Shown in pieces: positions 1 through 7,726 of a stretch of 10,089 nt of DNA (position 1 is its first letter; each line of letters starts with the position of its first letter). Where the stretch lies: the NCBI GenBank assembly GCA_026985495.1, contig JALSQJ010000152.1:1-10089 (forward strand). Direction: 5' to 3'. The notes beneath the pieces are model-generated. The model had not been told where the DNA came from. It made no database searches and saw nothing but the letters and a program-made list of their open reading frames with translations. Origin of the DNA: Campylobacteraceae bacterium (GTDB taxonomy: Bacteria > Campylobacterota > Campylobacteria > Campylobacterales > Sulfurovaceae). The translations under genes and the position numbers were made by a program.

Positions 1-4
1 TAGT

Positions 5-46
5 ATCGTAAGAACTTTAAAAGAAGTTTAGTTATTACGATTTTTT
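5..46 (+). terminator. Possible rho-independent terminator of a gene left of the window
   Basis: ATCGTAA (5-11) pairs perfectly with TTACGAT (35-41). An inner AACTT/AAGTT pair (13-17 with 24-28) could extend the stem, and the hairpin is followed by a run of T ending at 46. On the plus strand this resembles an intrinsic terminator for a rightward gene outside the window that would converge on ubiD. On the minus strand the hairpin is not followed by T, so it is not a good terminator for ubiD. The stem is AT-rich and weak and the left-hand gene cannot be seen. Confidence 0.35.
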
Positions 47-53
47 ACTATTT

Positions 54-1877
54 TTACTCAAAGCTTAACAGACCAAATTTACGAATAAATGCATCATCAA
101 TATCTATAAGTCCACGTGCTTGTAGGTTATCTAAAACCTCTTTTGTACAGTGGGTATCTTTTGGCCACTCTCGCTCAAATCCATCTATTTGACTCTTGTT
201 TGTTCCATCAACAGCAATGAATGGCTCTAAAATTACATCTCTTTGGGCATCAATATTGTTTACCACACGCCAAAGAAGCATGTATGGGTTGTCAATTTGG
301 TTGTTTATTTTATCAACAATGACCAATACCTTAATATTGTCTTGAAGCACTTTTAACTTATCAATGATATTTTGCATACTCTGAACCTTATTAACCATAA
401 TAAGGCATATAGGGTTTTTAGTATGGATGAAGTACTGTTTTAGCTCTAAAATATTACTATCTATCTCCTGCATCTTTTGAAGTAGAGTAGCATCATTTAA
501 AGGGGTTTTTATACCATCTTCTACCTCTTTGTCTGTTGCATCAATACCTAGTTTCCCTCCAACTAATGACTCATTTGCTGTATGGTCAAGTGCATCTATT
601 ATTCCTTGGGTAATAAGAATTTTTTTAGGGTCTAGTCGGTTTAAAATATACTCTGTAATGGCAATATCATCTTCTAGTTTTGGAGCATCTTCATTTACAA
701 AAATAGCATGTTTAACAAAGCTCATTTGACCTACACCCCAAAAGGCGTGCATAAACTGCTGTGCGTGACCTTTATAGAGGGTTTTCATCTTTCCCAATAT
801 TAGATTGTGAAATACACCATTTTCAGGCATATAGTAGTCTATAAGGTCAGGAGCCATTGGTTTTAACATTGGTAAGAAGATACGCTCTGTTGCCCAACCC
901 ATATATTTATCTTCGAGTGGTGGTTTACCTACTACTGTAGCTTGAAAAACTGGTTTCTCTTTCATGGTTATGGTCTCTATCTCCATGACTGGGTATGGCT
1001 CTTTTAAGGTATAGTAACCTGTATGGTCTCCAAAAGGTCCTTCTATCTCCATTTTTGTAGGGTCAACAAACCCCTCAATTACAATATCAACATCTTTTGG
1101 AATATATATATTATTAGTAATAGACTTTACAAGTTGAGCATTTTTACCTCTCACAAAACCGTAAAGAAGCATCTCAAACATTCCATGAGGCATTGGAGCT
1201 TGACCACACCAAATGTAGAGAGGGTCACCCCCAATAGCAACAGTAACAGGCATCTTCTTCCCTGCTCTTTGGTATTGGTCAAAGAAGTGAGAGGCATCTT
1301 TATGAATCTGCCAGTGCATTCCTAAATGGTTTTTGTCATACTGTTGCAGACGGTACATACCTAAGTTTTGCATACTCCCATCTAAGCTTTGAGTATAGAC
1401 TTGTCCCATGGTAATAAATGCTCCACCATCCTCTTCCCATGTTTTTAAGATAGGGAGTTTGTCTAAATCTACTTTATCTTTTGTTATAACAATCTGTTGA
1501 CAATCACCTTTAACATTTAATCGTTTTGGAAATACATTTTTTAGTGCAAAGAGTTCAGGTATCATTTTTAACTTCTCTATAAATCCTGCTGGTGGTTTAA
1601 GCTTTAAAAGTTTATCAATACCTTGTGCCACTTGGTCTGGATGTTTATCAAAGATTTTTTCTGTCAACTCTTTATTTGCAAAAATATTCATAAGTACTGG
1701 CATATCATACTCTATATTTTTTTCTCTGTTTATAGGTTTTGTAAATAGGATAGGGCGAGAGTCATCATGTTTGACCTCTACATAGGCAATATGGGGAATT
1801 TCTAAATTTACATCTAGTGGTTCATCTATTACTTTTAAATTACCATTGGTTTTAAGCCAATCTACTACATCTTGCAT
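54..1877 (-). CDS. ubiD: UbiD-family menaquinone biosynthesis decarboxylase
   Basis: This is a 607-residue cytoplasmic UbiD-family decarboxylase, an enzyme type that uses prenylated FMN to remove a carboxyl group from an aromatic ring. Family features seen are N171 and R176 in NLGMYRLQ, H192 in QIHKD, E235 in HGMFE, and EGPFGDHTGYY at 279-289 with E279 and D284. They match the metal/prFMN ligands and the catalytic Arg-Glu-acid set known from UbiD/Fdc. The length of about 600 residues, against roughly 490 for E. coli UbiD, fits the longer menaquinone-type subfamily (SCO4490-like) common in Campylobacterota, where menaquinone is made by the futalosine route; that assignment is from family knowledge. 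The prFMN synthase partner UbiX is not in the window. The ATG has GAGGAAG 7 bases upstream and its own -10 box. It is the last gene of the leftward cluster, 49 bases after the heme lipoprotein. The exact aromatic substrate cannot be read from sequence. Confidence 0.93.
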   Translation of the reverse strand: MQDVVDWLKTNGNLKVIDEPLDVNLEIPHIAYVEVKHDDSRPILFTKPINREKNIEYDMPVLMNIFANKELTEKIFDKHPDQVAQGIDKLLKLKPPAGFIEKLKMIPELFALKNVFPKRLNVKGDCQQIVITKDKVDLDKLPILKTWEEDGGAFITMGQVYTQSLDGSMQNLGMYRLQQYDKNHLGMHWQIHKDASHFFDQYQRAGKKMPVTVAIGGDPLYIWCGQAPMPHGMFEMLLYGFVRGKNAQLVKSITNNIYIPKDVDIVIEGFVDPTKMEIEGPFGDHTGYYTLKEPYPVMEIETITMKEKPVFQATVVGKPPLEDKYMGWATERIFLPMLKPMAPDLIDYYMPENGVFHNLILGKMKTLYKGHAQQFMHAFWGVGQMSFVKHAIFVNEDAPKLEDDIAITEYILNRLDPKKILITQGIIDALDHTANESLVGGKLGIDATDKEVEDGIKTPLNDATLLQKMQEIDSNILELKQYFIHTKNPICLIMVNKVQSMQNIIDKLKVLQDNIKVLVIVDKINNQIDNPYMLLWRVVNNIDAQRDVILEPFIAVDGTNKSQIDGFEREWPKDTHCTKEVLDNLQARGLIDIDDAFIRKFGLLSFE

Positions 1878-1913
1878 ATAATACTTCCTCTTTTTTAATG
1901 AGAAGTATTATAT
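1876..1913. repeat. Inverted repeat over ubiD promoter, RBS and start
   Basis: Positions 1876-1887 (ATATAATACTTC) are the perfect reverse complement of 1902-1913. After a one-base bulge at 1888, two more pairs form (1889-1890 with 1900-1901), giving a stem of up to 14 bp with a 9-base loop. Read on the minus strand, the first arm contains the -10 hexamer TATAAT and the second arm contains the GAGGAAG ribosome-binding site and the first bases of the ubiD start codon. It is followed by no T run, so it is not a terminator. It could be a dyad operator or an RNA hairpin that hides the ribosome-binding site in read-through transcripts. Confidence 0.7.
1907..1912 (-). promoter_or_regulatory. -10 box of ubiD promoter
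   Basis: On the minus strand this reads TATAAT, a perfect sigma-70 -10 hexamer. A start about 7 bases further on (near 1900) would give a leader of some 23 bases containing the GAGGAAG ribosome-binding site. There is no TTGACA-like -35; the upstream bases are only AT-rich, as is usual for Campylobacterota promoters. Confidence 0.5.
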
Positions 1914-1926
1914 CAAAATTATTTGG

Positions 1927-2577
1927 TTACTTTTTAACTTTAGCTACGACAACACCTCTAAACTCTCCAAGTTTAAAGCCTGTTGCCATATCTTTAGGAT
2001 AGGTTCTTTTTAATATCTTTTGTAGCTCTGGTGAGATATTTTCTCCATGACAAGCTAAACATTGAGGTTTCATATATAGTGGTTTATATACACGGTAGCT
2101 GTTTGGCATATCAACTACTAAAGATTTTTTAGTATTATTGGCTAAAAAACGCTCCATAACTATTGTATCTGTCTCATCAGGTTTATTTTTTGGATTTCTA
2201 TATTTAAGAGCTGTTCTTCTTACTTTTGTCTCTGAAATAGCATTGTATTCATCAGTTCTTGACATTGCAATAGATGAACAACCACCCATTGCAGATTTAT
2301 AGCTTTTATCAATTTGAATAAGTTGTTTAAGAGGTGCTTTTAGCGTAACCATAAAACTCTCTATATTGGCTTCACCTAAGCTCTGTATATCTTTTTTATC
2401 ATTAACATAAGTTACACTTGTCGTCTTAGATATTGGTTTAGATTTAATAGTAGCTGTCTCAATAACTTCTACATTTTGTGCAATCTTCTCTTTTGGTACT
2501 ATAGCCTTCGTTGTTGAGTTACATGCTGAAAATAGCATAGGTACTGTTAGTAGTATAGTATAAATATTTCTACTCAT
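1927..2577 (-). CDS. DUF3365 (Tll0287-like) c-type heme lipoprotein
   Basis: This is a 216-residue exported protein. The N terminus is a short hydrophobic signal ending in LFSAC, with C19 as the probable lipidated cysteine; Phe at -3 is less usual, so lipidation is likely rather than certain. The rest matches DUF3365: a conserved-position cysteine (C100 in GGCSS), VRRTALKYRNPKNKPD at 119-134, and a C-terminal CLACH (173-177) that is a standard CxxCH c-type heme site. It ends with the family's YPKDMATGFKLGEFRG pattern (193-208). In the cyanobacterial relative Tll0287 a distant cysteine is an axial heme ligand; C100 is a candidate by analogy. The protein would be anchored in the periplasm as a one-heme redox carrier or sensor, with unknown partner. 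The start has GAGGAG 7 bases upstream. It lies 36 bases after the deacetylase, and a weak TATACT (2607-2612, minus strand) could be an internal promoter. Confidence 0.85.
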   Translation of the reverse strand: MSRNIYTILLTVPMLFSACNSTTKAIVPKEKIAQNVEVIETATIKSKPISKTTSVTYVNDKKDIQSLGEANIESFMVTLKAPLKQLIQIDKSYKSAMGGCSSIAMSRTDEYNAISETKVRRTALKYRNPKNKPDETDTIVMERFLANNTKKSLVVDMPNSYRVYKPLYMKPQCLACHGENISPELQKILKRTYPKDMATGFKLGEFRGVVVAKVKK

Positions 2578-2613
2578 AGTGTTTCTCCTCGTAATATCTT
2601 TTCATAAGTATAA

Positions 2614-3585
2614 CTATTTAGATAAAACCATTAGCTTAATTCTACTCTTAACTTTTACACCAATTTTAATACGATTGAGTTTTATAGTTTTGTTTGCATT
2701 CCAAATAATCTTTCCATTATGCACTTTTACTTTTGTCCAACCGTTGTTAGAGATGAAAATATCAGCAGATTTAATACTTTTATCATCGAGTGTTACTACA
2801 ACTCTTTTTACAACTCTATCTTTAGGGTAGGTTGTTGGCTCTTGGAAGTGAACACCACATAGCTCTTGAAATTTCAGGTAGAGTTTAAAGTCATGAGCAT
2901 TACTTCCTACTACAGCAGAACGGTCAATATCATTTGCATCGGTACAAGTTCCACCATGAATTGCCCCAATATTTTGGTTGAACACAGCTTTAAAGTTGTA
3001 GGCTTCTAAAACTTTTTCAACACGACTATCATACTCACCATAAGGGTAAACAAATAGAGAAGGTTCATAGTTTAGATGCTTTTTCATTAAAGCTAGACCT
3101 CTATCCATATCTGCTTTAATTTTTTCATTGCTCATTTGACCAAAGTGTCCATGACCATAAGAGTGAAACTCAACTGTTCCATATTTACTTATCTCTTTGA
3201 GCTGTTTCCATGAGACATAATCTTTATAGTTTTTTTCAGTATATTTAACAGCAATAAAGAGTGTAAAAGGGTAGTTGTACTCTTTGAAAACCTTTAAGCC
3301 ATTTTTGTAAAAGCTTCTAAACCCATCATCAATAGAGAAAGCAACCCATTTGGAGGGTACCTCTTCACTATTATTAATTTTATTAACTATATCAATAAGT
3401 GGAACAACTTTATATCCATTTTTTTTAAGATAGTTAAACTCTTTTCTAAGCTCTCTAGTAGATATATTTGTAGTAGGATAACGAGAATCATCAAAACGAT
3501 GGTAAACAAAAATATGTCCATCTGCAAAAAGCAGATAGGGTGACAAAAGTAAGAAGAGGAGGAGAGATTTTGTCACTTTTAACAT
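2614..3585 (-). CDS. Secreted polysaccharide deacetylase (NodB domain)
   Basis: This is a 323-residue exported carbohydrate esterase family 4 type deacetylase, which removes N- or O-acetyl groups from a glycan using a metal ion. A signal peptide covers about residues 1-21 (hydrophobic LLLFLLLSPYLLF, cleavage likely after A21). Catalytic motifs are SIDDGF (84-89; D86 as base, D87 as metal ligand), HSYGH (141-145; H141 and H145 as metal ligands) and YPYG (180-183). The early YHRFDD (28-33) and the sequence after motif 3 recall the IcaB/PgaB group acting on poly-N-acetylglucosamine. The last 65 or so residues look like extra beta strands. Substrate is open: exopolysaccharide, lipooligosaccharide or peptidoglycan. 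It starts 6 bases after the ftsZ stop with no clear Shine-Dalgarno, so translation may be coupled to ftsZ. There are only two cysteines in the mature part (C214, C243), a possible disulfide. Confidence 0.85.
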   Translation of the reverse strand: MLKVTKSLLLFLLLSPYLLFADGHIFVYHRFDDSRYPTTNISTRELRKEFNYLKKNGYKVVPLIDIVNKINNSEEVPSKWVAFSIDDGFRSFYKNGLKVFKEYNYPFTLFIAVKYTEKNYKDYVSWKQLKEISKYGTVEFHSYGHGHFGQMSNEKIKADMDRGLALMKKHLNYEPSLFVYPYGEYDSRVEKVLEAYNFKAVFNQNIGAIHGGTCTDANDIDRSAVVGSNAHDFKLYLKFQELCGVHFQEPTTYPKDRVVKRVVVTLDDKSIKSADIFISNNGWTKVKVHNGKIIWNANKTIKLNRIKIGVKVKSRIKLMVLSK

Positions 3586-3591
3586 GAAGAT

Positions 3592-4752
3592 TTAGTCCAT
3601 CTGCTTACGTAAAAATGTAGGTCTATCTAAATAATCTTCACCATCATTGTTATAACCACCAACAACTCTTGTAGAGTTTAATAGAGAATTTTGAGTAGGT
3701 GTTCTTAATTTTCCTATAGTGTTACTGTTGTTTGTTGTTGTATCTTTTTGTGTACTATGCATCTCAAAATCACTTGGATCCTCAAAACCAGTTGCAATAA
3801 TGGTTAATTTAACATGGTCAAGTGGAATATTTTCTGAGGTGGTTGTACCAAAGATAATATTTGCATCTTCATCAGCATTCTCTTCAACAATATCCATTGC
3901 CTCAGAAATTTCAGCCAGTGGATAGTCTGGATGAATATGGAAATGAACTAAAATACCCATTGCCCCATCAATTGAGAGGTTATCAAGAAGAGGAGACTCA
4001 ATAGCTGTTTTTGCTGCATCATAAGCAGCAGAGTTACCTTGAGATTCACCCACACCCATAAGTGCTAAACCTCTATGACTCATTACTGTTTTTACATCGG
4101 CAAAGTCAAGGTTAATATCGTTTGCACCATGTGAAAGAATAACATTTGATATTCCTCCAACAGCTTGTGAAAGTACATTGTCAACAAGTCTAAAACTATC
4201 TCGCATACCAAGGTTTTTCTCTACAATAGAGAGTAGTCTCTCATTTGGTACAACAATAATAGAGTCAGACTCTTTTTTTAGTCTCTCTAGCCCCTCTTTT
4301 GCAAGTCTTTTTCTTTTTCGACCCTCAAAAGCAAATGGACTAGTTACGATAGCAACAGTTAATGCACCAACCTCTTTTGCAGCTTGTGCAATAATAGGTG
4401 CTGCACCTGTTCCCGTTCCTCCACCAAGACCAGCAGAGATAAAGACAAGGTCAGCCCCTTCAAGCATGGTTTTAAGGCTATCAAAACTCTCTTCAGCAGC
4501 CTCTTGACCCACTTCTGGTTTCATTCCTGCACCTAGTCCTTTAGTTGCATTAATACCAAGTTGCATTTTATAAGGTGCAATTGAAGCAGCAAGTGCTTGA
4601 GCATCGGTATTTGCTACAATAAGGTCAATGCCATCAATCCCCTCTCTAATCATGTGGTTAATCATGTTACCACCACCACCACCTACACCGATGGCTTTAA
4701 TCTTAGCTCCATGAATACCAGCTGTCGATTCTGTTATGTTAAACTCTTCCAT
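3592..4752 (-). CDS. ftsZ: Cell division GTPase FtsZ
   Basis: This is a 386-residue tubulin homologue that polymerises on GTP at midcell to form the division ring. It shows the N-terminal nucleotide loop GVGGGGGNMINHM (22-34), the tubulin signature GGGTGTG (110-116), and the T7 synergy loop NLDFAD (214-219), whose acidic residues drive GTP hydrolysis in the next subunit. A variable linker of about 45 residues (327-372), rich in Asn, Thr and Ser, leads to the C-terminal peptide DYLDRPTFLRKQ (373-384), the docking site for FtsA and other partners. Length and motifs are normal and nothing is missing. It follows ftsA by 14 bases, and its ATG has a perfect AGGAGG, so it should be translated strongly. 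This fits the known need for more FtsZ than FtsA. Confidence 0.98.
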   Translation of the reverse strand: MEEFNITESTAGIHGAKIKAIGVGGGGGNMINHMIREGIDGIDLIVANTDAQALAASIAPYKMQLGINATKGLGAGMKPEVGQEAAEESFDSLKTMLEGADLVFISAGLGGGTGTGAAPIIAQAAKEVGALTVAIVTSPFAFEGRKRKRLAKEGLERLKKESDSIIVVPNERLLSIVEKNLGMRDSFRLVDNVLSQAVGGISNVILSHGANDINLDFADVKTVMSHRGLALMGVGESQGNSAAYDAAKTAIESPLLDNLSIDGAMGILVHFHIHPDYPLAEISEAMDIVEENADEDANIIFGTTTSENIPLDHVKLTIIATGFEDPSDFEMHSTQKDTTTNNSNTIGKLRTPTQNSLLNSTRVVGGYNNDGEDYLDRPTFLRKQMD

Positions 4753-4757
4753 TTATT

Positions 4758-4763
4758 CCTCCT
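4758..4763 (-). promoter_or_regulatory. Strong Shine-Dalgarno of ftsZ
   Basis: The minus strand reads AGGAGG, a full match to the anti-Shine-Dalgarno, 5 bases before the ATG and inside the 14-base ftsA-ftsZ gap. It is the best ribosome-binding site in the window. Confidence 0.85.
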
Positions 4764-4766
4764 CTT

Positions 4767-6152
4767 CTAAAAGATTTTTGATGCCCACTGCACAAAGTTT
4801 TGCAATGGATTATTTTGATTGTTTTTAGGCTCTTGACTTAAGTCTTTAAATAAGTCGTTACTCTCTTTACTCTCTTCTCCAAAAGATGGAGTAGATACTG
4901 AAATTTTTGGTTTTGATATAGAATTTATATCTTGAATTGATGCAATGTCTTTTAGTGAATCTTTTGGACGATACTCCTTTGAGTGAAGCATAGTTTTACT
5001 TCCATCTAACTCATACTCAGTATGTTCTCCTGACTCATAATGAATTAATCCAATAACAGTAGAAAATTCAGCAGAATCTAAATCTTTAGAGATATTAGTA
5101 ATTTTAGTTGGTTTGCCAATTCTAACAGGTATATTTGGCATAAGTGCTTGAGCTAACTCTCTAGTTCCTTCAATATGGGTCATTCCACCTGTTAAGATAA
5201 GACCTGCACCCAACTTCTCTTTTAATCCACTTTTTTGGATAGAGTTTGCAAGTATTGATAGTGTCTCCTCCATTCGACTGTAAATAATATTGTGTACAAT
5301 ATCTAAAGAGACAGCATTTAGGTTTATATCATCTCCAATAATTGCAAGTCGAACTTCACCAGGTTCTGTCTCTAAAAGACTACCTTTTGCAATTTTTAAA
5401 TCTTCAGCACACTCCAATGGTGTATGAAGAGCGATAGAGAGGTCATTGGTAATGTGGTTTGAGCCAACACCTAAGTAGTCATTGTACTGTATTGAATTAC
5501 CAAAATGAATGACTAAATTAGAAGTCTGTCCACCTAAATCAACAACTGCTACACCACGATCTTTATCATCATCAGAGGTGACAGCTAATGATGAAGCGTA
5601 ACCAGAGAGTACAACTTTTGAAATATCTATTCCTGCTGCATGAACAGCTTTCTTTAGATTTCCAAGATTTGATTTACTGGTCATAATAATATGTGTATCA
5701 ACTTCCATACGACTTGCATTCATACCATTTGGATCTTCAATGAAGTCCTGTTCATCTATTTTAAATTTATAAGGTAGTACATGTAAAACTTCAAACTCAT
5801 TTGGAATGTTTGCATTATAGAGTGCAGTTTGCATAACACGATTTATCTCATTTATAGATATCTCATGGTTTGGAATATTTACAACCCCAGATGACTTTAG
5901 ACTTTTTACATAAGCACCTGAAATAGAGATAATTGCTTGTGTAAGATTAATACCTGCTACACGCTTAGCATCATCTACAGCCTCTTTAATAGAGTTAGAT
6001 GCTAACTCTATATTAGAGATAGCACCTTTTTTAATTCCCTGAGATTTACTAAGACCGTGACCAGCAATTTCTATATATCCATTTTTCATTTCACCAATAA
6101 TTGCACATATTTTAGTAGAGCCAATATCAATAGCTAAAATGGGTCTGTTCAC
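4767..6152 (-). CDS. ftsA: Cell division protein FtsA
   Basis: This is a 461-residue actin-fold ATPase that binds FtsZ's C-terminal peptide and ties the ring to the inner membrane. Visible parts are phosphate-1 DIGSTK (9-14), the FtsA-specific 1C subdomain at roughly 84-160, phosphate-2 DLGGQT (205-210) and the adenosine motif LTGGM (320-324). A polar linker of about 70 residues follows, rich in Ser, Lys, Asp and Asn. The end, NPLQNFVQWASKIF (448-461), is an amphipathic membrane-targeting helix. The start codon is GTG (minus strand 6152-6150). An in-frame TAA two codons upstream rules out a longer protein, and AAGGA sits 8 bases before the GTG. The N terminus aligns with the usual FtsA start. 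It lies 49 bases after the PpiD-like gene and 14 before ftsZ. The ftsQ and mur genes that precede ftsA in many bacteria are absent here. Confidence 0.97.
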   Translation of the reverse strand: MNRPILAIDIGSTKICAIIGEMKNGYIEIAGHGLSKSQGIKKGAISNIELASNSIKEAVDDAKRVAGINLTQAIISISGAYVKSLKSSGVVNIPNHEISINEINRVMQTALYNANIPNEFEVLHVLPYKFKIDEQDFIEDPNGMNASRMEVDTHIIMTSKSNLGNLKKAVHAAGIDISKVVLSGYASSLAVTSDDDKDRGVAVVDLGGQTSNLVIHFGNSIQYNDYLGVGSNHITNDLSIALHTPLECAEDLKIAKGSLLETEPGEVRLAIIGDDINLNAVSLDIVHNIIYSRMEETLSILANSIQKSGLKEKLGAGLILTGGMTHIEGTRELAQALMPNIPVRIGKPTKITNISKDLDSAEFSTVIGLIHYESGEHTEYELDGSKTMLHSKEYRPKDSLKDIASIQDINSISKPKISVSTPSFGEESKESNDLFKDLSQEPKNNQNNPLQNFVQWASKIF

Positions 6153-6160
6153 GATTTAAA

Positions 6161-6165
6161 TCCTT
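6161..6165 (-). promoter_or_regulatory. Ribosome-binding site fixing the GTG start of ftsA
   Basis: AAGGA on the minus strand stands 8 bases from the GTG. The frame is closed by TAA at 6158-6156, so this site and the GTG together define the start. I see no convincing promoter in the 49-base gap, so ftsA is probably transcribed from the gene before it. Confidence 0.7.
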
Positions 6166-6201
6166 AGTTCAATAAGTTATCAAAATTCAATTGATTTACT
6201 T

Positions 6202-7656
6202 TTAGTAAAGTTTAGTAGGATACTTATTATCTAACATCTTCATCAAATTCACTTGAAAGCTCTGATTTTTAACTTGATCTACATTTTTCTGTAGCTCTTT
6301 AGTCTCATTGTTCTCAAGTGGAATAAATTTTTGTTCAATAATTTTGTAAACTATTACTTTGCTTCCTATAGGAATAATACCCTTTTCTTGGGAAGAAGTA
6401 AAGAGCTTGGAGATAAAAATAGATGTTTCTTGTTGATTTATACCCAATTTTTGTGTTTTAGCGTTATTCATTGTGATATAGGTTGACACATTTGTATCTT
6501 CTTTGTCAATTTTTGTCAATTTTTCTTCAGCTAATTGATTTAATGCTTTTCTTTCAGCTTCATCTTGATATAGGGGTTTAATAAGGTTTTTAACCTCTTC
6601 AAAACTCTTTATAACAGGTTCTGTGATGTTAATAATTTTTACTGATGCGTAACGATTTGTTACAACTTTTGGTTTTATTAAAGAATTTAAAGAACTTTTT
6701 GTAATTTCTGACCATAATTCTGCTGAAAGTTTAGGATTATTAAGCTCTAAAGTTAATGTTTCATCTTTTTTTAATTCTCCTTTTTTAAAGCGAATATAGC
6801 GTTTAAGAGCATCTTTTTTAGTTTTGGCAACTTGAGTAGCCTCTTTGACCCAATCTTTTACCTCTTTAAACTCTAAAATTTTTCCATCTTTATCGGTATA
6901 GTTAAATCGATGCTCATTGTAATATTTTTCTACCTCTTCATCTGTAACATTGGTATCTTTTGTATCTGTCCATTGAATATCTAAAGTATATTTTTTAGGA
7001 GTCTTATACTGCTCTTTTCTTGTTTCCCAAAACTCTTTTAGTTTAGACTCATCAATAGTAATATTTAGGTCATTTTTTGTTAATAGTTTGTATTTAATTT
7101 TATCTGCTATCTCAAATGCAAGTTTAAATGCATTAAGCTCATTTTTTAACCCTTTAGCATTTAGGAGATTTAATGTTTTTTCAATTGTTAATTGCTCTTG
7201 TAGATTTTTTTCAAATGTCTCAACGCTAACTCTACTATTCAATATGTAAGTGTCATATAACTTTCTATCGAAAACTCCATTTGTTTGAAAAGCTGGGTAG
7301 GAAGCAAGTTTTTGAGCTGTCTCTTCTTCTGTAACAATAATTCCAAACTCTTTAGCTAAATTTAAAATTTTAGCTTGGGTAGCCATATTTCTAAGAACTT
7401 GCTTTTGAAGTCCCATAGCTTTAGCTTGTTTCTCATCAAACTTACCCTGCATCATCTGATTGTATTGATTAAAGAGTTGATTGTACTCCATCGAAAATTT
7501 ATCTTTTGTTAGCTCTATCTCTCCTACTTTTCCTATAGTGTTGCTTCTTATTCCTGAAGAGCCACCAATTACAGCCGTTGAGAGTATGAAGGAGAGTGCA
7601 GCTACCCACATAACTATAACGGTGAATTTATTGTTGTTTTGCATCCAACTTATCAT
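6202..7656 (-). CDS. PpiD/SurA-like membrane-anchored periplasmic chaperone, parvulin domain not evident
   Basis: This is a 484-residue protein with one N-terminal membrane anchor (about 11-30, VIVMWVAALSFILSTAVIGG) and no cleavage site, so the bulk faces the periplasm. The opening MISWMQ plus the anchor is typical of PpiD. Residues 40-165 match the SurA/PpiD N-terminal chaperone domain, including the pattern PAFQTNGVFDRKLYDTYI (121-138). E. coli PpiD is about 620 residues and carries a parvulin domain. Here the region after YYNEHRF (245-251) goes directly into a Lys/Glu-rich helical stretch (262-300), and I see no parvulin core. It is probably a holdase-type folding factor for exported proteins rather than an active isomerase, although databases would likely label it peptidylprolyl isomerase. 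It has no cysteines. AAGG lies 8 bases before the ATG. It is the first gene of the leftward cluster, 49 bases before ftsA, and divergent from bioA. Confidence 0.8.
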   Translation of the reverse strand: MISWMQNNNKFTVIVMWVAALSFILSTAVIGGSSGIRSNTIGKVGEIELTKDKFSMEYNQLFNQYNQMMQGKFDEKQAKAMGLQKQVLRNMATQAKILNLAKEFGIIVTEEETAQKLASYPAFQTNGVFDRKLYDTYILNSRVSVETFEKNLQEQLTIEKTLNLLNAKGLKNELNAFKLAFEIADKIKYKLLTKNDLNITIDESKLKEFWETRKEQYKTPKKYTLDIQWTDTKDTNVTDEEVEKYYNEHRFNYTDKDGKILEFKEVKDWVKEATQVAKTKKDALKRYIRFKKGELKKDETLTLELNNPKLSAELWSEITKSSLNSLIKPKVVTNRYASVKIINITEPVIKSFEEVKNLIKPLYQDEAERKALNQLAEEKLTKIDKEDTNVSTYITMNNAKTQKLGINQQETSIFISKLFTSSQEKGIIPIGSKVIVYKIIEQKFIPLENNETKELQKNVDQVKNQSFQVNLMKMLDNKYPTKLY

Positions 7657-7726
7657 ATTTTATACCTTAATTAAAAATTTGCCTAATTTTAGTCTAGTTG
7701 TTATTAATTATTAATGAAAAAATTAC

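Noticed and set aside
1023..1325. 100-codon plus-strand open frame inside ubiD
   Set aside because: It lies opposite the most conserved part of UbiD, including the catalytic motif, and resembles no family.
2579..2830. 83-codon hydrophobic plus-strand open frame over the end of the deacetylase
   Set aside because: It runs antisense to the deacetylase C terminus; hydrophobicity arises from reversed Lys/Asn codons. No start signal supports it.
4178..4507. 109-codon plus-strand open frame inside ftsZ, rich in Ser and Pro
   Set aside because: It is the antisense of the FtsZ GTP-binding core; the skewed composition follows from FtsZ codons.
6153..6201. Promoter or operator between the PpiD-like gene and ftsA
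   Set aside because: TCAATTGA is a short palindrome and AT-rich text abounds, but no good -10 hexamer or longer dyad is present.
7481..7714. 77-codon plus-strand open frame spanning the start of the PpiD-like gene
   Set aside because: It is antisense to the conserved anchor and N-terminal domain, has no ribosome-binding site I can see, and its composition looks like a reverse-strand shadow.
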